Assembly: GCA_021787555.1 (NCBI GenBank)
Contig: JAJYLS010000011.1
Span: 1 to 38,284 of the forward strand
Direction of reading: 5' to 3'
From: Acidobacteriota bacterium
Lineage (GTDB): Bacteria; Acidobacteriota; Terriglobia; Bryobacterales; Bryobacteraceae
DNA length: 38,284 nt
Shown here in pieces: positions 8,835 to 16,773 of the stretch (the first letter of the stretch is position 1; each line of letters starts with the position of its first letter). The notes under the pieces are model-generated. The model saw only the letters and a program-made list of their open reading frames with translations. It was not told the DNA's origin and ran no database searches. The position numbers were made by a program, and so were the translations under genes.

Positions 8835-10067
8835 TCACCCCAGGCGAAGCACCTCTTCTTCTTCGCTCTCCGCAACCGCGGCCGTCGCCGGGCGGCGGTA
8901 CGCGGCTTGGATGAATGGCGGCGCCACCATGGTGGTGGCCACGGACATGAACACCACCACGCCGTAAGAACTCCGCGAGAGGATCCCGAATCCCAGCCCG
9001 ATCTGCGCCACCACCATCCCTACCTCGCCGCGCGGGATCATCCCGATTCCCACCCGCAGCGCCTCTGCCTTGCCCAGCCCGAGCGCGCCCAGACCGCAGC
9101 CGATGAATTTCGAGAGCACCGCCGCCGCCAGGATCACCACCGCCAGCGCGGCCGTGCCGGTGTGCGCAAACGCCGAAAGATCCACGTGCAGCCCGATTCC
9201 CGCCAGGAAAAATGGCACCAGCAGTTCCGCGACGCCCTGCACCAGGTCGCGCTCGCGCGGGAGCGCGCTCTCGCTCATCGCCAACCCTGCCAGGAATGCG
9301 CCCACTATGGCCGCCACGCCCGTGTACACCGCCAGCAATGCCAGCGTGAACAGCAGGCTCATGGCCAGCACGAACCGGCCTTCCGCCGCCTTCAACCTTG
9401 CGTCCACGTGCGGCACCACGCGGCCCATGGCGTGCGTTCCCCATTTCGCCACGATGATGGTGAACGCCGTGGCCGCCGCTCCCGTGAGCGCCAGTTGAAA
9501 GAAATCCAGCTTGCCGTGCGTGAGGCTGCTGACCACCGCCAGCACCAGCAGCCCCAGCACATCGTCGATCACCGCGGCCGCCAGAATGATCTTGCTCGAA
9601 ACCTCGTGCAGCAGGCCTTTCGACGAAAGCACCTGCGCGGTGATCCCCACGCTGGTCGCCACCATCGAGGCGCCCACGAAGATGGCCTCGTTCAACGGCG
9701 CGCGCCACGCCAGCAGGATAGCAGTTCCCATGACGAACGGCACCGCTACGCCCGAGCAGGCCACCAGAGTCGCGGTCCCGCCCACCTTCAGCAGCTCGGA
9801 GGATTTCACCTCCAGTCCCACGCGGAACAGCAGGAACATGGCGCCCAAATCCGAGAGAGCGCCGAGAAATTCGTTCGGCGCGAGCCACCCCAGCACGCTC
9901 GGCCCGATCAGCACGCCCGCCAGGATCTCGCCTACGATCCCCGGCTGCCCGAGCCGCTCCGCCACCTCCGCCATCAGCTTGGCGGAAACGAAGACCACCA
10001 GCATGGCCAGCGGGATTTTCGCCTGGCCGCTGAACAGGAACAGCGCCGGGATGGTTGCCAAGCCCAT
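8835..10067 (-). CDS. CPA2 family cation:proton antiporter
   Basis: This 410-residue integral membrane protein exchanges Na+ or K+ for protons across the inner membrane. About 12-13 hydrophobic helices are visible. Family marks are GQPGIVGEILAGVLIGPSVLG in the early helices and AAVIDDVLGLLVLAVVSS, whose paired aspartates match the ion-binding DD motif of NapA-like electrogenic members. The GMIPRGEVGMVVAQIG segment near the end is also conserved. There is no TrkA-N or other C-terminal regulatory domain; the tail ends in an acidic EEEE stretch. It lies 9 bases after a small membrane-protein gene and 5 before the RHH gene. Association with an ammonium transporter operon is notable. Confidence 0.9.
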   Translation of the reverse strand: MGLATIPALFLFSGQAKIPLAMLVVFVSAKLMAEVAERLGQPGIVGEILAGVLIGPSVLGWLAPNEFLGALSDLGAMFLLFRVGLEVKSSELLKVGGTATLVACSGVAVPFVMGTAILLAWRAPLNEAIFVGASMVATSVGITAQVLSSKGLLHEVSSKIILAAAVIDDVLGLLVLAVVSSLTHGKLDFFQLALTGAAATAFTIIVAKWGTHAMGRVVPHVDARLKAAEGRFVLAMSLLFTLALLAVYTGVAAIVGAFLAGLAMSESALPRERDLVQGVAELLVPFFLAGIGLHVDLSAFAHTGTAALAVVILAAAVLSKFIGCGLGALGLGKAEALRVGIGMIPRGEVGMVVAQIGLGFGILSRSSYGVVVFMSVATTMVAPPFIQAAYRRPATAAVAESEEEEVLRLG

Positions 10068-10076
10068 GGGACCCGC

Positions 10077-10220
10077 TTATACCCTGCCCGATCTGCGCCG
10101 CATGAACAGGGCGGTTCCTCCGATTCCTGCCGCGACCGCCAGCGGCGGCGCGCCCGCTGCCAGCAAAAACCAGGCAGCCAGCACGGCCGCTCCGATGAAG
10201 TAGCTCCACTTGAGAATCAT
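10077..10220 (-). CDS. Small membrane protein (47 aa), unknown function
   Basis: This short frame encodes 47 residues with two hydrophobic stretches (about 6-21 and 25-40) and an arginine-rich tail MRRRSGRV. The ATG overlaps the TGA of the upstream TPR gene (ATGA), and the TAA lies 9 bases before the antiporter start. That spacing supports a real gene in the same operon. No family was recognised. It might be an accessory subunit of the antiporter or part of a membrane complex with the TPR protein; both are guesses. Confidence 0.65.
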   Translation of the reverse strand: MILKWSYFIGAAVLAAWFLLAAGAPPLAVAAGIGGTALFMRRRSGRV

Positions 10221-10714
10221 TTCCAATATACCGCCAAACACAGGATGGTGACCATCGCCAGCAGCACCCAAGCGGGCGCCGCCAGCGGCTTGGTCCATTC
10301 CGGTTTCTGCGTCCCCTCGCGCATCAGCTTGCGAATTTCCTGCAACTGTTTGCGCGCCAGCGAAAGTTCCCACCCATCCGCCGCCAGTTCCACCGCCTTC
10401 AGCGTCTCCCGCTCCGCGCACACCAGCGCCCGCAGCCGGTAGTGCAGCTCGGCGTATTTGAGCTGCGCGAAGAAGTGGTCCGGCTCCAGTTCCACGGCGC
10501 GTTCCAGCGCGTCCATGGATTTATACGCCTCGTAATTCATGGCGTAAGCCAGGCCCAGGCAGGTGCGCAGGTCCGCCGACCGCGAATTCGCCGCACACGC
10601 CGCTTCGAGTGCGCCGATGTACTCCGCCAGCCGGGCGGGCGAGACCGTATGCGGATCTCGCCACGGAACCGGCGGCAGGCGAACCGGCACGGCTTGTACC
10701 AGTTGGGTTGCCAT
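10217..10714 (-). CDS. TPR protein with C-terminal membrane anchor
   Basis: This 165-residue protein has two to three tetratricopeptide-like helix pairs between about residues 30 and 115 (for example LRTCLGLAYAMNYEAYKSMD and ALERAVELEPDHFFAQLKYA). It ends in a single hydrophobic segment (APAWVLLAMVTILCLAVYW) with one lysine after it. It has no signal peptide, so the TPR part should face the cytoplasm as a tail-anchored scaffold. It starts one base after the ammonium transporter stop codon and overlaps the next small gene by 4 bases. A role in assembling or sensing at the membrane is likely but unproven. Confidence 0.8.
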   Translation of the reverse strand: MATQLVQAVPVRLPPVPWRDPHTVSPARLAEYIGALEAACAANSRSADLRTCLGLAYAMNYEAYKSMDALERAVELEPDHFFAQLKYAELHYRLRALVCAERETLKAVELAADGWELSLARKQLQEIRKLMREGTQKPEWTKPLAAPAWVLLAMVTILCLAVYWK

Positions 10715-10715
10715 A

Positions 10716-12344
10716 CTACGACACCGTCACCGCGCGCGGCTTCAGCTCGAATTCGGGATAACCGAGCTGCCCCATCTCCGGCAGATCGAGCCCTTCGAGT
10801 TCCGCTTTCGCCGAGACTCGTTGGCCCACCACCGCATCCACCACCAGGTTCACCACGAAGCTGAACGTGAACACCAGCCCGATCAACGTGACCACGCCGA
10901 TAAGCTGCGCCACCAACTGACTGGCGTCGCCGTAGAACAAGCCGGTGACCGAGCCCGTCACGCCGTTCCACGAGCCGCCGTAATTGCTCTTGCCGTCCGC
11001 GAACAGGCCGACGGAGATCACGCCCCACAACCCGTTCGTCCCGTGCACCGAAATGGCACCCACCGGGTCGTCCACTCTCATCACGCGGTCCACGAACTCC
11101 ACCGAGAGGCACACCAGCACGCCGGCGATCAGCCCGATGATGGTGGCGCCCACAGTGTTCACGAAGCCACTCGGCGCGGTGATGGCCACCAGTCCCGCCA
11201 GCAGCCCGTTGCCCGACATCGAGGCGTCCGGCTTCCCGTAGCGCATCCACATGTAGAACATGGCGCTGAAGCCGCCCGCCATCCCCGCCAACATCGTGTT
11301 CACCGCGATCGAGCCGATGCGCAAACTTCCGTTGCCGGATGCGCCCAGCGTCGAGCCAGGATTGAATCCGAACCATCCGAAAGCCAGGATGAAGCAGCCC
11401 GTCAGCACCAGCACGATGTCGTGCCCGATGATCGCGTTCGGCTTGCCTTTCCGCGTGTACTTGCCGATGCGCGGTCCCAGAATCATACACACCGCCAGCG
11501 CCGTCAGCCCTCCCACCGCGTGCACCACGCCGGAGCCGGCGAAATCGCAGTAGCCTTTTCCCAGCCTGAAATTGGTGCCCAGGTTGGCCAGCCACCCGCC
11601 GCCCCACGCCCAATTGGCAAACAGCGGATAAGTGAACGCGCCCATGATGAACGACGACACCAGGAACGCCGAGTACTTCCAGCGCTCCGCCGCCGATCCC
11701 GTCACGATGGTCAACGCCGTGTCCATGAACACCATCTGGAACAGGAACAGCACCATCACGCCAACGTCGTAGGTTCCACCCTGCGTGAGGAACAGCCCGT
11801 GCTGGCCGAAGATCCCGAACGGCTTGCCGAAGAAGTTGAACGTCCATTCGGTATTGAGCGGCGCGGCGCCGCCGAGATTGGCCACGCCGCCGACGCCGCC
11901 CATCTGGATGGCGAAACCGATCAGCCAGTATGCCAGCATGCCGGCGCCGTACACCATGAAGTTCATCATCATGGTGTGGTTCGCGTTCTTGGCGCGGCAC
12001 AACCCGGTCTCGACGATCGCGAAGCCCGCCTGCATGAACATCACCAGGAACCCGGTGATCAGCGTCCACACAAAGTTGATGGCGATCTTGTTCTGCCCGA
12101 CCTGGTTCACCACGTCGCCGATGCTCAGGCCCTTCTTGGCGTCGCTCGGGGGAACGTCGGAAACCGTCCCCGTCAGGCTGCCGTCCGGATCGCCTTTGAG
12201 CCGCACCTCCGGCTTGGGCGCCTCGATATTCTTCAGATCGTTCGTCGTAATCGGCGCCGCGGCCGCCGCCGGGGCAGGCGCCTGCGCCATCCCCAGGGAC
12301 GCGGCCCACAGTGCGGCCACCATGATGAGCGGTAGTCTTTTCAC
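10716..12344 (-). CDS. amt: Ammonium transporter Amt/MEP
   Basis: This 542-residue ammonium channel has the expected 11-helix core. The conserved pore histidines are visible as His275 in CDFAGSGVVHAVGG and His434 in ISVHGTNGLWG, and Asp267 sits in the first of these. Residues 1-20 form a cleavable signal peptide. It is followed by an unusual 50-60-residue Ala/Pro/Lys-rich exported stretch before the first core helix, which makes the protein longer than E. coli AmtB. The end (LDLPEMGQLGYPEFELKPRA) is a cytoplasmic tail typical of longer bacterial Amt proteins. It is co-directional with glnB, whose product is known to plug Amt channels when nitrogen is plentiful. Confidence 0.95.
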   Translation of the reverse strand: MKRLPLIMVAALWAASLGMAQAPAPAAAAAPITTNDLKNIEAPKPEVRLKGDPDGSLTGTVSDVPPSDAKKGLSIGDVVNQVGQNKIAINFVWTLITGFLVMFMQAGFAIVETGLCRAKNANHTMMMNFMVYGAGMLAYWLIGFAIQMGGVGGVANLGGAAPLNTEWTFNFFGKPFGIFGQHGLFLTQGGTYDVGVMVLFLFQMVFMDTALTIVTGSAAERWKYSAFLVSSFIMGAFTYPLFANWAWGGGWLANLGTNFRLGKGYCDFAGSGVVHAVGGLTALAVCMILGPRIGKYTRKGKPNAIIGHDIVLVLTGCFILAFGWFGFNPGSTLGASGNGSLRIGSIAVNTMLAGMAGGFSAMFYMWMRYGKPDASMSGNGLLAGLVAITAPSGFVNTVGATIIGLIAGVLVCLSVEFVDRVMRVDDPVGAISVHGTNGLWGVISVGLFADGKSNYGGSWNGVTGSVTGLFYGDASQLVAQLIGVVTLIGLVFTFSFVVNLVVDAVVGQRVSAKAELEGLDLPEMGQLGYPEFELKPRAVTVS

Positions 12345-12348
12345 GGGT

Positions 12349-12531
12349 TCATTTCCTCCAGATCGCGTTTTTCATGAACGCGCGGTTGATGATGCCGATG
12401 ATGCCGGTGAGGCTCATCGCCAGTCCGATCAGCACGATCGCCATGCGCCCGCCAACGCTGGGCGTCATGGCCAGGCTCAGCACGCTGATCACGAAGCCGA
12501 GCAGTGTCACCAGAATTCCTGCCGCAACCAT
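12349..12531 (-). CDS. Small two-helix membrane protein upstream of amt
   Basis: These 60 residues form two hydrophobic helices (about 3-22 and 29-49) and a basic tail FMKNAIWRK. An AGGAGG Shine-Dalgarno lies at good distance before the ATG, and the stop is 4 bases before the amt start. The family was not recognised. Its position between glnB and amt suggests a small partner of the ammonium channel, but nothing in the sequence shows a catalytic role. Confidence 0.72.
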   Translation of the reverse strand: MVAAGILVTLLGFVISVLSLAMTPSVGGRMAIVLIGLAMSLTGIIGIINRAFMKNAIWRK

Positions 12532-12546
12532 TCTTTCGGTTCCTCC

Positions 12547-12726
12547 TTATTCCTCGCGGTGTTCCCACGGCTTGCACTTCAGAAACAGAACAATCGACGC
12601 TGCCAGAATCGCCAGCCCGGCCCCTAGGGCGACGAAGCTGGTGTCCGCCGCCAGGCCCAGCGCGATCAGCGTGAACGCGATAAAAAACAACACGACTCCC
12701 TGTGCTTGTGTGGGGTTGGCCCCCAT
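12547..12726 (-). CDS. Small two-helix membrane protein downstream of glnB
   Basis: This 59-residue frame starts MGANPTQAQG and carries two hydrophobic helices (about 11-27 and 31-50), ending KCKPWEHREE. A strong AGGAGGTG Shine-Dalgarno lies just before the ATG, the best ribosome site in this operon. It starts 33 bases after glnB stops and ends 15 bases before the next small gene. No named family was recognised. The clear ribosome site and tight spacing make it a real gene despite its size. Confidence 0.75.
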   Translation of the reverse strand: MGANPTQAQGVVLFFIAFTLIALGLAADTSFVALGAGLAILAASIVLFLKCKPWEHREE

Positions 12727-12759
12727 ATAACACCTCCTGTTTTTTCTAGATGTCCGTTC

Positions 12760-13098
12760 TTAAAGCGCCGCGTCGCCGCGATCGCCGTTGCGGATCCGCA
12801 CCGCCTCGGCCACGTCGAAGACGAAGATCTTGCCGTCGCCGATTTTGCCTGTGCGCGCCGCTCCGCTGAGCGCCGCGACGACTTCTTCGAAGCGCTCGGA
12901 CGGAACTACCACCTCGACCTTCAACTTGGGCAGCAGGTCCACGTTGTACTCCTGCCCGCGATAGACTTCCGTGTGCCCCTTCTGCCGGCCGTGGCCGCGC
13001 GCTTCGCTCACCGTGATGCCCTCGATGCCGATGCCCGCCAGGGCCTCTTTCACTTCGTCCACTTTGAATGGCTGGATGATCGCTTCAATCTTCTTCAT
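12760..13098 (-). CDS. glnB: Nitrogen regulatory protein PII
   Basis: This 112-residue PII protein binds ATP/ADP and 2-oxoglutarate and controls nitrogen targets such as the Amt channel. The T-loop reads VYRGQEYNVDLLPK and contains Tyr51, the residue uridylylated in proteobacterial PII. The B-loop (RTGKIGDGKIFV) and the C-terminal VRIRNGDRGDAAL are also typical. Because it heads an amt operon it may be of GlnK type; the name cannot be settled by sequence alone. No sigma-54 promoter of the TGGCAC-N5-TTGC type was found in the 246 bases upstream, so nitrogen control may use another route. Confidence 0.95.
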   Translation of the reverse strand: MKKIEAIIQPFKVDEVKEALAGIGIEGITVSEARGHGRQKGHTEVYRGQEYNVDLLPKLKVEVVVPSERFEEVVAALSGAARTGKIGDGKIFVFDVAEAVRIRNGDRGDAAL

Positions 13099-13306
13099 CG
13101 TTCCTACCTGAGGCGGCTGGTGCGCCGCTGCTTGTACACTTCTCCGTCCCCGCCGAAAACACGGGTCCGTACTCGCTTCTGTTTTGTGGGTGATTTCCCG
13201 CCCTGGGGAGCCGCCGACGGGGGCGGCGCCGCATCTCCGGCCGGTTAGTTGGCCGTGTGCGGCATTGAGAACTTCAGTCTACGGGGGAGCGGCGGAATTG
13301 TCCAAT

Positions 13307-13342
13307 CGAAATTTTGAATTTCGGTTATGCGATTTTTCGCAT
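13307..13342. repeat. Two small hairpins between aminotransferase and glnB
   Basis: Two perfect stems lie side by side. One is CGAAATT-TTG-AATTTCG at 13307-13323. The other is ATGCGA-TTTT-TCGCAT at 13327-13342, directly after the aminotransferase stop codon. They could mark transcript ends, but neither is followed by a T-run on the minus strand. Apart from these, the 246 bases between 13099 and 13344 show no gene. Confidence 0.4.
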
Positions 13343-13344
13343 TT

Positions 13345-14496
13345 TCACCGAATCGCTTTCGCGAATCCCGGCAAGCTCCGCTCCATCTCCGCCCGTGCGA
13401 TGGTCAGCGAGAGCCGCATGTACCCGCTCCGCCCGAACCCCGTTCCCGGCACCGCGAGTATGCCTTCGCGCTGCAAGCGCCCGATGAACGCCACATCGTC
13501 CGCCACCGGCGTCTTCGGAAACGCGTAGTACGAGCCCTGCGGCCGCGGCGCGTCGTAGCCCATCGCCGTGAGCGCGTCGCACAGCAGATCGCGCTTCGCC
13601 TGATACCCCGCCACGTCCACCGTAGCTTCCGGCACTTCCGCCACCACCCATTGCCAGATCGCCGGCGCGTTGATGTACCCCAGAATCCGGTTCGCGAACG
13701 TGCACGCGTTCACCAGCGCCGCGGCCTCGGGCAAGTGCGGTGGAATCGCCAGGTATCCGATCCGCTCCCCCGAAATCGCCATCGCCTTCGACCAGCTCCA
13801 GGCCAGCACCGCCCGCCGCATCACCCGCAGCGTCTCCGGCGGCCGCAAACCGTCGAACACGATCGGCCGGTACGGTTCATCGCTCAGCACGAGCATCGGC
13901 TCGCGCACGATTTCGTCCACCGCCCGCAGCGTCGCTTCGCTATACACCGCGCCCGTCGGATTGTTCGGAGAATTCAGGATCAGCGCCTTCGTGCGCGGCG
14001 TGATGGCCGCCGCAATCCGGCCCACATCCGGCTGAAAGCGCTCGTCCGTCTCCACCGCCACGGCGCGCCCGCCGTGGTTCTCGATGTAAAACCGGTACTC
14101 CGGGAAGTACGGGTTCAGGAGCAGCACTTCATCGCCGGGATCGAGGATCGCCTTCAGCACCGTGTTCAGCGCGCCCGCCGCCCCCGTGGTCATGATCACG
14201 TTTTCGCCGGTGAACGGCACGCCGGTCCGCGCCGCGAGCCGTGCCGCGACCGCCGCGCGCACCTCCGGAAATCCAGCGTTCGGCATGTACGCATGGCTCC
14301 GCGGCCGGTTGCGCTCCACCACCCGCCGCAGCGCCGCGATCACTTCCGCCGGCGGCTCCACGTCGGGGTTGCCCAGGCTGAAGTCGAAGACGTTGTCGGC
14401 GCCGCACTCCCGCCGCATCTGGATCCCGATCTCGAACATCCGCCGGATCCACGACGAGCGTTCCATCTGTTCCCCAATGGTGCGCGAAATCCCCAT
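13345..14496 (-). CDS. PLP-dependent aminotransferase, class I/II
   Basis: This 383-residue fold-type I aminotransferase has FDFSLGNPDVEPP near the N-terminus, HAYMPNAGFPEVR, the cofactor-contacting MTTGAAGALN, NSPNNPTGAVYS and LSDEPYRPIVFDG. The Schiff-base lysine is in AWSWSKAMAISGERIGYL. The subgroup resembles aspartate-like aminotransferases of anaerobes and acidobacteria; the amino donor is not evident. The frame continues upstream, but MGISRTIGEQMERSSWIRRM at 14496 is the natural N-terminus. A TACAAT box ends 11 nt before this ATG, and no Shine-Dalgarno sequence is present. Confidence 0.88.
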   Translation of the reverse strand: MGISRTIGEQMERSSWIRRMFEIGIQMRRECGADNVFDFSLGNPDVEPPAEVIAALRRVVERNRPRSHAYMPNAGFPEVRAAVAARLAARTGVPFTGENVIMTTGAAGALNTVLKAILDPGDEVLLLNPYFPEYRFYIENHGGRAVAVETDERFQPDVGRIAAAITPRTKALILNSPNNPTGAVYSEATLRAVDEIVREPMLVLSDEPYRPIVFDGLRPPETLRVMRRAVLAWSWSKAMAISGERIGYLAIPPHLPEAAALVNACTFANRILGYINAPAIWQWVVAEVPEATVDVAGYQAKRDLLCDALTAMGYDAPRPQGSYYAFPKTPVADDVAFIGRLQREGILAVPGTGFGRSGYMRLSLTIARAEMERSLPGFAKAIR

Positions 14497-14507
14497 AGCG
14501 AAGCCCG

Positions 14508-14513
14508 ATTGTA
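14508..14513 (-). promoter_or_regulatory. -10-like box before aminotransferase
   Basis: TACAAT on the minus strand ends 11 nt before the ATG at 14496. It lies inside a 12-base string, GCGCTACAATCG, that recurs identically and at the same distance before the propeller gene at 32761. Confidence 0.4.
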
Positions 14514-14579
14514 GCGCCGCGCCCCCTCCCATGCCGCACCGGCGCGCCTCGTCCCGCATCGTCTAGAATAGGAGGTTTC

Positions 14580-15287
14580 ATGGCGCTCTACCTGCCCATG
14601 GGCGCGGCAGTTGCCGGCGCGGCCGGATCCATGGCTTGGGCCGTGCGCGGGCGTTCCGCCGCCGTCTTCGGTCCCTCGGTGTGGCGCGGCCCCCGCCATC
14701 GCCACTCGATCGCCCTCACCTTCGACGACGGCCCCAGCGAAAGCACCCCCGAAATCCTCGACATTCTCGCCCAACACCGCGTCTCCGCCACTTTCTTTCA
14801 GATCGGCGCCAATGTCGAGCGCCTGCCCGAAATCTCCCAGGCTGTCTGCCAGGCCGGTCACCTCATCGGCAACCACAGCCATACCCACCCCCTCCTATGC
14901 TTCCGCTCCGCCGCATTCATCGAGGACCAGCTCCGGCAGGCTCAGGAAGCCATCGAAACCCACGCCGGCGTGCGCCCCACCTGGTTCCGCCCGCCCTTCG
15001 GTGTCCGCTGGTTCGGATTCGGCCAGGCCCAGCGCCGGCTGCACCTCATGGCTGTCATGTGGACTGTAATCGGCTATGATTGGAAGCTGAAGGCCGATGC
15101 GATCGTCCGACGCATGCGGAAGCGTGTCTCCAACGGCGCGATCCTCTGCCTTCACGATGGACGCGAGCTTCGCGCGAAGCCGGATATCGGCGTCACCGTG
15201 GAAGCCGTGCGGCACTTGGTCCCCATGTTGCTCGATCAGGGCTACAAATTTGAAACGGTAAGCCGACTATTATGTCCGACGACCTGA
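14580..15287 (+). CDS. Polysaccharide deacetylase (NodB homology domain)
   Basis: This 235-residue carbohydrate esterase 4 protein should remove N-acetyl groups from a glycan or glycolipid. All motifs are present: TFDDGPSE with Asp49 (base) and Asp50 (metal), HSHTH with His99 and His103 (metal), RPPFG at 137-141 and LHDG at 191-194. A hydrophobic N-terminus (about 5-22) suggests a membrane anchor or signal. An AGGAGG Shine-Dalgarno precedes the ATG. The stop lies 16 bases inside the acyl carrier protein gene, so the three genes of this cluster are coupled. With an ACP and a ketosynthase the domain trio recalls NodB-NodF-NodE; the actual substrate is unknown. Confidence 0.9.
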   Translation: MALYLPMGAAVAGAAGSMAWAVRGRSAAVFGPSVWRGPRHRHSIALTFDDGPSESTPEILDILAQHRVSATFFQIGANVERLPEISQAVCQAGHLIGNHSHTHPLLCFRSAAFIEDQLRQAQEAIETHAGVRPTWFRPPFGVRWFGFGQAQRRLHLMAVMWTVIGYDWKLKADAIVRRMRKRVSNGAILCLHDGRELRAKPDIGVTVEAVRHLVPMLLDQGYKFETVSRLLCPTT

Positions 15288-15547
15288 TTCAACGCGTGCT
15301 CAAGGCGATCGCAAGCTCCAAGCGGATTCCCCTCGAAACCGTCACCATCGATAGCGACTTTCAGCAGTTGGGCATCGATTCCATGGACGCCGTCGAAATC
15401 CTGTTCGCTCTCGAAAACGAATTTGACATCGCCATTCCCGACGCGGAAGTCCGCTCCGTCCGCAACGTCCGGCAGATGTGCGAGGGCGTCGAAAGACTGG
15501 TCGCGGCCAGAGCGGGGTGCCCTCTGGGCCCCGCCGCCAGCAAATAG
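15272..15547 (+). CDS. Acyl carrier protein
   Basis: This 91-residue acyl carrier protein has the phosphopantetheine attachment serine Ser37 in LGIDSMDAVEI. A helix II-III region, ENEFDIAIPDAEVRSVRNVR, follows. It is a specialised rather than housekeeping ACP: it sits between a deacetylase and a ketosynthase and its tail ARAGCPLGPAASK is unlike AcpP. The ATG overlaps the end of the deacetylase gene, and the next gene begins 2 bases after its stop. It should carry the acyl chain extended by the downstream synthase. Confidence 0.93.
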   Translation: MSDDLIQRVLKAIASSKRIPLETVTIDSDFQQLGIDSMDAVEILFALENEFDIAIPDAEVRSVRNVRQMCEGVERLVAARAGCPLGPAASK

Positions 15548-15549
15548 CC

Positions 15550-16761
15550 GTGCGTCGCGTCGTCATCACCGGCATGGGTGCCATCTGCGCCCTCGGCCGC
15601 AACGTCGCCGAAACCGCCGAATCCCTGCGCTGCGGCCGGTCCGGCATCGGCCCCATCGAATCCGCCGATACGTCTCAACTCCGCTTCCGCAACGGCGCCG
15701 AGGTGCGCGGTTATTCCCACCAGCCCTATTTCGACGACCGCCGCGCCGACTTCATCGACCGCTTCGCCCAGTTCGCCGTCATCGCCGCCCGCGAAGCCGT
15801 CCAGGATTCGGGCATCGAGCTGAGCCCCGCCCTCCGCGAAAACGCCACCATCATCACCGGCTCCTGCGTCGGCGGCCAGAGCACCGAAGATACCGGCTTC
15901 GTCGAGGTCTACAAGCTAGGCCACAACCGCGTTCACCCGCTGACCATTCCCAAAACCATGGCCAACGCCGGCGCCAGCCACATCTCCATGGAATTCGGCA
16001 TCACCGGTCCGGCCTTCACTATTTCCACGGCGTGTTCCTCCGCCGGGCACGCCATCGGCCAGGCATTCTGGATGATCCGCAGCGGCATCACCGACCTTGC
16101 CGTCACCGGCGGCAGCGAAGCGCCTTTCAGCTTCGGCATCCTCAAGGCCTGGGAGGCCATGCGCGTGGTCTCGCCCGAAACCTGCCGCCCATTCTCGAAG
16201 GACCGCCGCGGCATGATCCTCGGCGAAGGTGCGGCCATGCTGGTGCTCGAACCGCTCGAAGCCGCCCGCGCCCGCGGCGCCCGCATCCACGCCGAAATCG
16301 TCGGCTTCGGCATGTCCTCCGACGCCTGCCACATTACGCAGCCCTCCGCCGAAGGTGCCGCGCGTGCCATGCGCGCCGCCCTCCGCGAAGCCGCGCTCGC
16401 GCCCGAGCAGATTGGCTACATCAACGCCCACGGTACCGGCACGGCGGCCAACGATCCCGCGGAAGTTGCAGCCATCCGCGCGGTGTTCGGCGCACACGCC
16501 GATAAACTCGCCATCAGCTCAACGAAATCCATGCACGGCCACGCCCTCGGCGCCGCTGCCGCGCTCGAATGCCTCGCCGCGACTCTTGCCCTCCGCGACG
16601 GCATACTTCCGCCCACCGCGAATTTCACCGAGCCCGACCCCGACTGCGCTCTGGACGTCATCCCCAACCAGGCTCGCCAGGCGCAAGTCGAGTACGCGCT
16701 CTCTAATTCTTTCGCTTTCGGTGGATTAAACGCGGTGCTGGCGCTGAAACGAGCCGAATAA
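15550..16761 (+). CDS. Beta-ketoacyl-ACP synthase, FabF/NodE-like
   Basis: This 403-residue condensing enzyme extends an acyl chain on the neighbouring ACP. The Cys-His-His triad is intact: Cys162 in STACSSAGHA, His294 in NAHGTGTAAND, and His331 with Lys326 in STKSMHGHALGA. Segments such as ILKAWEAMRVVSPETCRPFS and PPTANFTEPDPDC match, from memory, rhizobial NodE more closely than E. coli FabF. The GTG at 15550 gives the natural N-terminus RRVVITGMGA; an in-frame ATG at 15478 would overlap the ACP gene by 70 bases. It ends 12 bases from the convergent thioredoxin gene. Confidence 0.92.
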   Translation: MRRVVITGMGAICALGRNVAETAESLRCGRSGIGPIESADTSQLRFRNGAEVRGYSHQPYFDDRRADFIDRFAQFAVIAAREAVQDSGIELSPALRENATIITGSCVGGQSTEDTGFVEVYKLGHNRVHPLTIPKTMANAGASHISMEFGITGPAFTISTACSSAGHAIGQAFWMIRSGITDLAVTGGSEAPFSFGILKAWEAMRVVSPETCRPFSKDRRGMILGEGAAMLVLEPLEAARARGARIHAEIVGFGMSSDACHITQPSAEGAARAMRAALREAALAPEQIGYINAHGTGTAANDPAEVAAIRAVFGAHADKLAISSTKSMHGHALGAAAALECLAATLALRDGILPPTANFTEPDPDCALDVIPNQARQAQVEYALSNSFAFGGLNAVLALKRAE

Positions 16762-16773
16762 TGCTGGAATCGT

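Noticed and set aside
8778-10442. Long open frame on the plus strand antisense to the antiporter
   Set aside because: It is Arg/His/Gln-rich with no recognisable domain and mirrors the GC-rich third positions of the real minus-strand genes, whose membrane-protein pattern is clear.
10563-12335. Long plus-strand open frame opposite amt
   Set aside because: The protein is low-complexity and His/Arg-rich; the Amt motifs on the other strand are unmistakable.
13099-13344. Sigma-54 promoter or tRNA upstream of glnB
   Set aside because: No TGGCAC-N5-TTGC match and no tRNA cloverleaf or TPsiC-like string was found on either strand.
15478-15549. Upstream ATG start for the ketosynthase
   Set aside because: It would add 24 Arg/Gly-rich residues and overlap the ACP gene; the GTG at 15550 gives the family N-terminus RRVVITGMG.
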